The notes below the pieces were generated by a model. The model was given only the letters and a program-made list of their open reading frames with translations. It did no database searches and was not told the DNA's origin. This document shows positions 42,886-51,100 of a stretch of DNA of 64,000 nucleotides, piece by piece (position 1 is the stretch's first letter; every line of letters starts with the position of its first letter). This DNA comes from Acidobacteriota bacterium (GTDB taxonomy: Bacteria; Acidobacteriota; Blastocatellia; Pyrinomonadales; Pyrinomonadaceae), in assembly GCA_020199835.1 (NCBI GenBank), contig JAIVJV010000008.1, positions 372,001 through 436,000 on the forward strand, written 5' to 3'. The position numbers were made by a program, and so were the translations under genes.

Positions 42886-44229
42886 CTATTCGCTCGCAAT
42901 GGGATTCTCTTTGCCCAGTGAGACGATCTCGTTTCTAATCGCCTTACGCTCCGCCAGCAGCCGAACAAAGAATCGCCGTCGCACCAGGAAGAACGTAAGC
43001 ACGCGTACCCCCGCGATCGACTTATCCAGTTCTTCAAAGAAGATGATGGCGAGATACCCGAAAACTGGGATCACGAGCAAAGCCGCCACCCCAGCCCACC
43101 AGCCAAACAGCCAATAACTCACCACCGCCAGGATCAACCAGGTCAGCGGAAACAGTAACATCGCCGACATGATCTTGATCGTCGAAATTATGTCTTCTGA
43201 ATCGCGCGAAAGTTTGGTTGCCAGGTAACCGCCGAGCCGGTAGGCAGGATAATGCGCGATCGTGCCCGCGAGCGATGGTCCAAGCATCAGCAGAAACGAC
43301 AACGAACGCTTGACGATACTTTTCAAAACACTGGACGTCGACGTAGGCGGAGCGAGCTCTTCGGCGTCAACGCCGGCCTGGTTCAACTCCTCTTCGAAAC
43401 GGATCATTCGCTGTTCGAGGCGACGCAGCCGTTCGGGCTGGTGTCCTTCGAGAATCGAGTAGGCCTTGATAAACCGTTGTTGCAGACGCAGCTCGTCCGT
43501 CAAACTATCGCTGTCGCCGTCTCGAATGTCCGCCGAGAAAATTCGCTCGGCACGTGCAATCGTCTGTAGCGCTTCTTCGTGGCGTGCGTCGAGAATCACC
43601 TCACGGAGGGCGCGTTCAATCTTGTTTGAGAGTTCTCGCACGGCGTCGCGTGGTGGACTGCCGTCGGATTCGAGTTTCACCGGGTTTACCGCCAATGGCG
43701 CGCCGAAGTAGAGCAACGCAGAACTGCGAAAGCTCGTTTTCGACGTGTAATAAAGACCGGCCGGAACGATCTGCACGTCTTTCACTTCGCCGGTCGAAAC
43801 CGCGGCCAAAGCGATGCGCGCCGCGCCGGTCTTGATGGGCCGCAGCCCGGGTTCGTCGTGCGACACGCCTTCGGGGCAGATCGCGATCGTGCCGCCCTTC
43901 GCCAGCAGCTTGCGCGCGGCGATAAACGTCTCCTCGTTTCTGGTGGCGTCCTGTCCCTCATCCTGGCGGCGATAGACGGGCAGCGAATCGAGCGCCTTCA
44001 CGAGATAGCCGATAACCGGCATGCGGAAAAGCGGCTCTTTGGCGAGGAACGAAACCCTTCGCGGCGCCAGGCAGAGCAGGAAAACCGGATCGACGAGCGC
44101 GTTCGGATGGTTGAGGACGAAAATTACCGGCGCGTCCCGCGGCACGTGCTCGAGACCTGTGACCTCGATGCGTTGGAAATAAATTCGTAGCGCCAGGCGA
44201 ACTAGCGAAACTATGAGGCGACGGATCAT
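42886..44229 (-). CDS. Glycerolipid acyltransferase (PlsC-like), membrane-bound
   Basis: A 447-residue membrane protein with an N-terminal acyltransferase domain. FVLNHPNALVDP (His41, Asp47) is the catalytic block, with one residue more than the HX4D of PlsC, as in Gpt2/Sct1-type enzymes. VSFLAKEPLFRMPVIGYLVK and AICPEGVSHDEPGLRPIKTG complete the phosphate-binding set. Residues about 300-420 hold two to three hydrophobic segments (FPLTWLILAVVSYWLFGWWA). I place the start at ATG 44229 (MIRRLIVSLVRLALR); a TTG at 44265 would add 12 residues. It probably acylates glycerol-3-phosphate or lysophosphatidate. It is divergent from the S9 peptidase gene. Confidence 0.8.
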   Translation of the reverse strand: MIRRLIVSLVRLALRIYFQRIEVTGLEHVPRDAPVIFVLNHPNALVDPVFLLCLAPRRVSFLAKEPLFRMPVIGYLVKALDSLPVYRRQDEGQDATRNEETFIAARKLLAKGGTIAICPEGVSHDEPGLRPIKTGAARIALAAVSTGEVKDVQIVPAGLYYTSKTSFRSSALLYFGAPLAVNPVKLESDGSPPRDAVRELSNKIERALREVILDARHEEALQTIARAERIFSADIRDGDSDSLTDELRLQQRFIKAYSILEGHQPERLRRLEQRMIRFEEELNQAGVDAEELAPPTSTSSVLKSIVKRSLSFLLMLGPSLAGTIAHYPAYRLGGYLATKLSRDSEDIISTIKIMSAMLLFPLTWLILAVVSYWLFGWWAGVAALLVIPVFGYLAIIFFEELDKSIAGVRVLTFFLVRRRFFVRLLAERKAIRNEIVSLGKENPIASE

Positions 44230-44286
44230 TGTGCAATAATACTCACGCTTTCCCAACTGGTTCAAAATTCATTTTCGAGGAAGATC

Positions 44287-46353
44287 ATGAAGCGTGTCGT
44301 TCTCTTTGTTCCCGTTTTGTTGCTGGTCCTGACTTCCCTTGCGGCCGGTCAATCCCGCACCTACACCGTCGACGATCTGCTGAAAGTGCGGCGCGTCGGC
44401 GATCCGCGGATTTCACCGGACGGACGCCGCGTGGCGTTCACGATTGGTGACGTGAACTTCACTGCTAACCGGGTCGTGACCCAAATCTACGTTACGTCAA
44501 TCGACGGCGGGGACGAGTTGAAGCGCCTGACCAGCGGTGAGAGTTCGTCAACGGCGCCGCGCTGGTCGCCTGATGGAAAGAAGATCGCCTTCACCACCGG
44601 TGGACAGATCTGGGTCATGGACCACGACGGCGACAACAAGGAACAGGTCACAAAGATCTCGACCGGTGTGGCCAACCCGGTTTGGTCTCCCGACGGCAAA
44701 TGGATCGCGTTCACCTCAGACGTGTATCCCGATTGCAATAACGACGACTGCAACAAGAAGCGTGGCGAACAGGCGGAAAGCAGCAAGGTGAAAGGACGCC
44801 TGGTCACTCGCCTCCTCTACAAACACTGGGATGAGTGGCGCGATGTGAAACGCACGCACGTCTTCGTGGTTTCCAGCAACGGTGGAACGGCACGCCAGAT
44901 CACGACCGGCGACTGGGATTCACCTCCGTATGCCGCGTCAACCGGCGTGGATTACGCGTTCTCGCCCGATTCGACCGAGATCGCATTTCTGCGCAATCCG
45001 GACAAAGTCGAAGCTATCTCGACCAACAGCGACATCTACACGATGAACCTCGCGTCCGGCGCAACCAAAAACATTACCGAACGGAATCGTGGCTACGACG
45101 CCGCCCCGATCTACACGCGCGACGGCAAACAAATCCTTTATCGCTCACAAGCGACTGCCGGATTTGAAGCGGATCGCTGGCGCTTAATGGCTTACAACCG
45201 CGCCACCGGCACGAGTGTCGAGTTGACGAAAGGATTCGACCTGCAAGTTGAAGGCGTCGTGCTTTCACCAGATGGAAACTCGATCTATCTCACCGCAAAC
45301 GATCGCGGCAAAGAACCGATCTACACGATTCCCATCGGTGGTGGTGTGCCGCGAAAACTCGTAAACAACGTTTTCGCGACGAACCTTCAGATCTCATCCG
45401 ACGGCCGCAAGCTCGTATTCGCGTCAAGTTCGATCGCCGCGCCGGCGGAGATCTACGTGATGAATACCAACGGCAGTGGTCTCAAAGCGCTGACAACAGT
45501 CAACGCGGAACTGATGGCGCGCGCGAAGTTGCGACCGGCGGAAGAAGTGGAGTGGACGGGCGCGATGGGCCGCAAGATTCACGGTTTCATCGTCAAGCCG
45601 AACGACTTTGATCCCAATAAGAGGTACCCGTTGTTGGTGCTGATTCATGGTGGACCACAAAGCGCGTGGAACGACAGTTGGAGCTATCGCTGGAACCCCG
45701 AGGTGTTTGCGAATGCCGGTTACGTTGTGTTCGCGCCGAACCCGCGCGGCTCGACGGGTTACGGACAGCAGTTTGTTAACGAGATTAGCGGTGATTGGGC
45801 CGGCAAGGTGTACGTTGATCTTATGAACGGCGTCGCGGATGTGCTGCGTCGCAACTCGTTTATCGATCGCAACCGCATCGGCGCATCAGGCGCCAGTTAC
45901 GGCGGTTACATGGTCAACTGGATTCTCGGCCACAACAACGACCCGCGTGCGCGTTTCAAAACTCTGGTGTCGCACGCCGGCGTTTACAACCTCGAGAGCA
46001 TGTACGGCACGACCGAGGAACTTTGGTTTCCCGAATGGGAGTTCAAGGGCCCAGCGTGGTCCAATCCCGCGATGTATAGCCGCTGGTCACCACACAAGTC
46101 TGCCCAGAACTTCAACACTCCGACCCTGGTAACTCACGGCGAGCTGGATTTCCGCGTGCCGGTTAGCGAAGGCATGCAACTGTTCACCGCACTGCAACGC
46201 AAAGGAATCGATTCGAAGATGCTTATCTTCCCCGATGAAGGACACTGGATACTGAAACCACAAAACTCGCAACTGTGGTTCAACACGGTCCTTGATTGGT
46301 TGGAGAAGTATCTGCAATCGCCAAATCCACAATCATCGTCGCGCGCCCACTAA
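44287..46353 (+). CDS. Exported S9-family prolyl oligopeptidase / acylaminoacyl peptidase
   Basis: A 688-residue secreted serine peptidase with signal peptide MKRVVLFVPVLLLVLTSLAA. Residues about 25-400 are WD40/PD40-like beta-propeller repeats (DPRISPDGRRVAFTIGD; APRWSPDGKKIAFTTGGQIW; NPVWSPDGKWIAFTSD). The C-terminal alpha/beta hydrolase has LLVLIHGGPQSAW, the nucleophile Ser537 in GASGASYGGYM, Asp in GELDFRVPV and His in FPDEGHWI. It is expected to release dipeptides or acylated amino acids from peptides outside the cytoplasm. GAGGAAG precedes the ATG. Confidence 0.9.
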   Translation: MKRVVLFVPVLLLVLTSLAAGQSRTYTVDDLLKVRRVGDPRISPDGRRVAFTIGDVNFTANRVVTQIYVTSIDGGDELKRLTSGESSSTAPRWSPDGKKIAFTTGGQIWVMDHDGDNKEQVTKISTGVANPVWSPDGKWIAFTSDVYPDCNNDDCNKKRGEQAESSKVKGRLVTRLLYKHWDEWRDVKRTHVFVVSSNGGTARQITTGDWDSPPYAASTGVDYAFSPDSTEIAFLRNPDKVEAISTNSDIYTMNLASGATKNITERNRGYDAAPIYTRDGKQILYRSQATAGFEADRWRLMAYNRATGTSVELTKGFDLQVEGVVLSPDGNSIYLTANDRGKEPIYTIPIGGGVPRKLVNNVFATNLQISSDGRKLVFASSSIAAPAEIYVMNTNGSGLKALTTVNAELMARAKLRPAEEVEWTGAMGRKIHGFIVKPNDFDPNKRYPLLVLIHGGPQSAWNDSWSYRWNPEVFANAGYVVFAPNPRGSTGYGQQFVNEISGDWAGKVYVDLMNGVADVLRRNSFIDRNRIGASGASYGGYMVNWILGHNNDPRARFKTLVSHAGVYNLESMYGTTEELWFPEWEFKGPAWSNPAMYSRWSPHKSAQNFNTPTLVTHGELDFRVPVSEGMQLFTALQRKGIDSKMLIFPDEGHWILKPQNSQLWFNTVLDWLEKYLQSPNPQSSSRAH

Positions 46354-46456
46354 GATTTTGTAAGATTTTTTGGAACTGGCAAGGCGTTCACAGGTGACAG
46401 TGGTCAGCAACTTACTCTCCCTGTGCTCGGCCAACCTAACGAAGGAGAGATAACCC

Positions 46457-47068
46457 GTGCATCCCACACGTCTCATTCTTTTGTCAGCTCTAATTTTGTT
46501 TTGCGCCGGCCCGGCCCTGGCGCAGCGACCCGGTCCCGAATTCTGGCGCAAAGTTGGTTGCGAACCTTTTGAGCCGCGAACCAAACTCGAAGCGATCGAC
46601 GAACGGCACAGCTCCGTGATTATCAAAGCCTTTACGCAGATCACAACGCTGGAAGTGAACGGCGTGCGGATAGATGCGGTCGAGATGCGCGAGCTCGGAA
46701 ACGTTGCGCGTGCGAAAGGTATCGTTGTCGTGCTGAGAGAGGGCGAGGGCGCGCGGCAAGATGGCGGCGGCCGTCCCCGAGAGAATCGCGCGTTTGTCGA
46801 TTATGAGGAAATCGACGCGCTGCTTCAGGCGATCGACGCCATTGCTCGGGTAGACGAAACGATGACGCGTCTCCCCGGTTTCGAAGCGAGATATAAGACG
46901 CTCGGCGATCTCGAAATCGGCGTGTTTCGGCAAACGCGTCGCGGCAACGCCGCCATGATGACCACCGGCATCTGCGATCGTACGTCGCAACTTCTAACGC
47001 TCGACGAGCTGGCGAAGGTCAAGGCGATGATTCAGGAAGCGAAGACCCGCCTCGATGAGCTTCGGTAG
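46457..47068 (+). CDS. Exported protein of unknown function
   Basis: A 203-residue protein starting at GTG 46457 with GGAGAG before it. The signal peptide is MHPTRLILLSALILFCAGPA, then LAQ. The mature part is mixed alpha/beta with no domain I recognise: a strand-rich middle (IIKAFTQITTLEVNGVRIDA) and a C-terminal helix (TLDELAKVKAMIQEAKTRLD). It may be co-transcribed with the kinase-like gene 84 bases downstream, which is also exported. Confidence 0.6.
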   Translation: MHPTRLILLSALILFCAGPALAQRPGPEFWRKVGCEPFEPRTKLEAIDERHSSVIIKAFTQITTLEVNGVRIDAVEMRELGNVARAKGIVVVLREGEGARQDGGGRPRENRAFVDYEEIDALLQAIDAIARVDETMTRLPGFEARYKTLGDLEIGVFRQTRRGNAAMMTTGICDRTSQLLTLDELAKVKAMIQEAKTRLDELR

Positions 47069-47151
47069 CCAGGAAATTCAAGTAAAATCTACTTCACCCT
47101 TAGTTGCATCGGGGGTGATTCTCGCAGAACGAGGGGAGCCAAAGGAAAGCC

Positions 47152-48129
47152 ATGTCGCAGTCAAGCAGAATACGTAAGCTATTCGCAGTCGCAGTTGTGT
47201 TCATTCTGAGCGGTTCTACTATTGCGTATTCTCAGGATAAGAAAGAAAAGAAACAGTTGCCTCGAGGCACGCCAATACTCTGGCGGGAGCCGGCCAATAT
47301 TGAATCGCGCAATCTCCTGCTTGGGCCGGGCGGCGAAAAGATGAAACCAGACCTTAGCCGCATCACATTTGTTAAAGAGGAAACAGGCGGATACTCGAAG
47401 AAGTATCGCGTTAAAGATGGGAAGGGGCGCGTGTGGGTGGCGAAGATAGGTAAAGAGGCGCAAAGCGAAACCGCCGCGGTGAGATTGGTTTGGGCAGTCG
47501 GGTATGTCAGCGAGATCAATTATCTCGTTCCTCGCGTAACCATCGAGGGAAAAGGAACGTTTGAAAACGTGCGATTCGAAGCTAGACCTGAGAACGTGGA
47601 CCGTTTCGATGAATGGAAATGGACTGAGAACCCGTTTGCAGGCAAGCGCGAGTTGCAGGGACTGAAGATACTGATGGCGCTGATGGAAAACTGGGACTTG
47701 AAAGATGACAACAATCGCATACTGGTTGTTCGAAACGGCGGCCGCAATGAACTGCAATACATCGTTAGCGATCTTGGCACAACATTCGGTAAGACGGGTG
47801 GCCAGAAGTCACCGATCGCGTTTGTCAAAAGTATAAAAGGCAGCCGCAATGAGCCGAACGACTATGTTAAGGATAAGTTTGTCGACGGTGTTGAAGGGAA
47901 TCGACTCCTGCTGGACTACAGTGGCAAGAATTCTGACTTGATGCGCGACATCACCATTGCGGATGCAAAATGGATAGGCGGGTGGCTCTCGCGTCTTGAC
48001 GATCGCCAGCTCCAGGATGCGTTTCGTGCCGCAAATTACAGTCCTGACGAAGTGCGAATGCTCGCAGGAGCCGTTCGGAAGAGAATTCAAGAGCTGATGT
48101 CTCTACAGCCTACGTCCGCAACGCGCTAG
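47152..48129 (+). CDS. Exported atypical kinase-like protein
   Basis: A 325-residue protein with signal peptide (KLFAVAVVFILSGSTIAYSQ) and AAAGGAAAG before its ATG. It shows the pattern of an atypical HipA/Fam20-like kinase fold: VWVAKIGKE with Lys98, Glu106 in SETAAVRL as a helix-C glutamate, ALMENWDLKDDNN at residues 176-188 as a catalytic loop, and IVSDLGTTFG with Asp207 in the place of DFG. If active it would use a phosphate donor outside the cytoplasm, which is unusual. I do not know a characterised family member, so the fold call rests on motif order and spacing. The substrate is unknown. Confidence 0.5.
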   Translation: MSQSSRIRKLFAVAVVFILSGSTIAYSQDKKEKKQLPRGTPILWREPANIESRNLLLGPGGEKMKPDLSRITFVKEETGGYSKKYRVKDGKGRVWVAKIGKEAQSETAAVRLVWAVGYVSEINYLVPRVTIEGKGTFENVRFEARPENVDRFDEWKWTENPFAGKRELQGLKILMALMENWDLKDDNNRILVVRNGGRNELQYIVSDLGTTFGKTGGQKSPIAFVKSIKGSRNEPNDYVKDKFVDGVEGNRLLLDYSGKNSDLMRDITIADAKWIGGWLSRLDDRQLQDAFRAANYSPDEVRMLAGAVRKRIQELMSLQPTSATR

Positions 48130-48166
48130 GTAATCTTGTGCTACCACTGCGGCTATGGCGACAGGC

Positions 48167-51100
48167 TTAATCAACGACCCGCACGCGTGTCTCGGCGCCG
48201 TTAGTTCGAATCTCCGGCACGTACATCGCATGGCCCAACACCGGGAGCGCATGAAACGCTCCCGGTGCTTCCGCTCTCATCTCGTAACTCACCTGCCACA
48301 CACCTTCCGGCAGTCGATCGATGAAGAGCGCGACTTTACGATCGCGTAGTTCCTGATAAACCCAACGCATTCGCTGCGTAAACCCGCCACCGGCCTTCAG
48401 TTCACGAACGTAAACGTTGTCGCCACTGCGAAGCTGCACCGCTTCAAGTCCTGCCGGTTTCAGATCTTCAAACAGCAAGTACTCGTAATTGTTCTTCGCT
48501 TCAACCGTCAGCACGACTTCGATTCGATCGCCGCTCTTGACTGTCTCGCCTTCCTTGAGCAGCACGCGCTCGGACACCACGCCCTTGAGCAACGTCGGGT
48601 GGTTCACGAGTTTGAAATACTCGCGCCGCACGAAGATCTCGTTGCCCGCCGGTTTCAACGGCTCTTCGAGACTGAAAAACTCCGCCCGTGCCGAAAAGTA
48701 AAGTGGACCATTGCCGTTTTTGCGGACAATCGAGATCTCGTTAGCTCCATCGCGGACCAGCTCGCGCGAGATCGGAAACTTCGTCGGCGCGCTCAATGCC
48801 TCCGCGGCAGTAATCTGCTTTGACGTGACTACAGTGCCGTTGACAACGAGGTCATAGCCGACGACGGGTTGAAGTTCACCACTCGTTCGCAGGTAATCAT
48901 TGAGGGTGAGCACGACAATGGCCGTGTCGCGCGTATTGCTCCACTGCGCACCGCGACGATTCTTGATCAGCCAGTTCGTCACCGGCTCAACCAGTTTGTT
49001 CTGCGGATCGATGGTCAACAACGCGCGGAGCGCAAACGCAGTCGCTTCGACGCCACCATCGGACCAGCGCCAGTAGATACCGTCCTCGCCCCAGTGTGCC
49101 GTGCCGATCACGGACGGATCGGACGTTTGCGCGCCCCGCTGAACAATCGACGTATCAGGCTGCGAATCGATCTTCACCCCGTTCTCAAGGTTCTGAATCA
49201 ACGTCTTCGCCTGCTGGCTATAACCATAGTTGTGCGCGGACAAAGCAAGCAGCGCGCGTGTGTAAGCGTTCAGTTTCTCGCGGTTGTTCCAGAGATTTTG
49301 GAAAGCAGTCTCCTGAAACTTTGTAATCGCCCCGGAACGCTTGAGGGCGTTGTGCTGTACCGCGAGGGCGTGCAGCATCCACGCTTGTGCGTCGTAGTTG
49401 CGCTCTTCTTCAACCAGCTCTTTGTCGAGATAACTAACGGCACGTTCGATCGCGTCAGACTTGACGTCCAGTCCCGCCTGGCGTGCGAGCGTAAGTCCCC
49501 AAACGACATACGCCGTCATGAAATGATCGCTGTCGCCTTCTTTCCACCAGCCCCAGCCACCATCGGCGTGTTGAAAATCGCTGAGACGATCGAGGCTCTG
49601 CTTTGTGATTGCGTCGAGCTCCTTCAGATCGCGGCGGCCTTTCGGATGTGTCGCTTCCTTAGTTGCCTGTTCGATCCCGCCGAAGATCTTTTCCATGGCG
49701 GTTTCGGGTTTGAGCCCAAGATCGCGCAACGTTTTTGCCGTGATGACCGCGGGCAGAAAACGGCTCATCGTCTGCTCGGTGCAGCCGTACGGATAGTCGA
49801 TCAGGTAAGGCAGCGCATCGAGCATCGTCGTCGCCATGCTTGGCGCGACCTGCACGGTGAGATTGGTTGAATCCACACGACGCTCTTTCGGAATGTCGAG
49901 CTTGATTGCCACGCTGTCACCGCGCATCTTGCCCGAGCGCGAAACAAACTTCTCGATGCCGTGCTCGAAGATGATAAAGCGTTTCTCCATCGCGTCTGAG
50001 AATTGCGATCCACGAGCTTCGACCTTGAGCACTGCTTCGCTAGCGTGCTTTACATCAACGCGCCAATCGACCCTCGTCTCGCTGTTAGCTTTGACTTCAA
50101 CGGGCGCCGGCTCGCCCGATACGGTCAAACCTTCGGCCTTCAACCCGGGTGCAACGCGCATCGGCTGATCCGTGTTGTTGTTGATAACTGCTGACACAGT
50201 CACCTGATCGCCGACCACGAAGAAACGTGGCGCTTGCAGGCGAACGATCAACGGCTGCTTCGTTCTCGTTGACGAGCTGCCCATGCCGAACTGGTTTCCA
50301 GTGCTGGCAGCCCGCGCGGTCGCGGACCACGTGGTCAACGAATCCGGATATTTCACCTTCACCGTCGCGGTGCCATCCGCGTCTGTCTTCACGTCCGGCA
50401 GCCAAAGAATTGTCGAACGAAAGTCGCTACGTACTACTTGCACAGCGGATTCCTGCTCGTTTGCCGCACCGGTTTTTGCTCCTGCGCCCGCCAGCATGTA
50501 CAGGTTCTGAGTGTTCCGTCCCTGCACCGGCAAGTTACTGACCTTGTATTCGGACACGCTATCGGTTGCTATGACCTCCACAGTCTCGGCCGAGCTGCGG
50601 GCCGCGTAAACCGAACCATCAAAACGAAAGTTCCGAGACTCATCCCTGTCCTTCGCCCCGACTTCTCGTTTATCTCGCAACTGACCCTCAACATCCATCA
50701 ACCGCGCATACGGCTTTTGGCTGAGCGTGCTTTGCGTTTGAACCATGTGCGCGCGCTTAGCGCCGTAGTAAAACTGACGTGGGTCTCCGGCGTAGTCCGC
50801 CTGAATGTACTTGACCGACTCATCAGTTAGACCAAGAGCGACCTCCGTGGAGACCGGGCGGCCATCTGCGTCTTTCGTGATGATCGACAACGTTCCTTCT
50901 TCGCGTGGCTGGTACTGCTCGCGATCGGCGTTCACCGCCACCGTCAAAAATTGCTGGACCGGTGGCACGACCACCTGCTTCGTATCCACGAACCACGACG
51001 CGTCGCTGACCATCGCTCCGCTAAGGTAAATGTTGGGTACGTGTTTCTCTTCGATAGAAACTTCAATCAGTTTTGTCGTGCCCGTTACATGGACCAGTTT

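Noticed and set aside
48205..48225. GTTCGAATC resembling a tRNA T-loop
   Set aside because: It lies in the conserved end of the alpha-2-macroglobulin coding sequence and no cloverleaf can be drawn around it.
48869..49870. Long open frame antisense to the macroglobulin gene
   Set aside because: Low-information sequence opposite conserved thioester-domain coding; no ribosome site or similarity.
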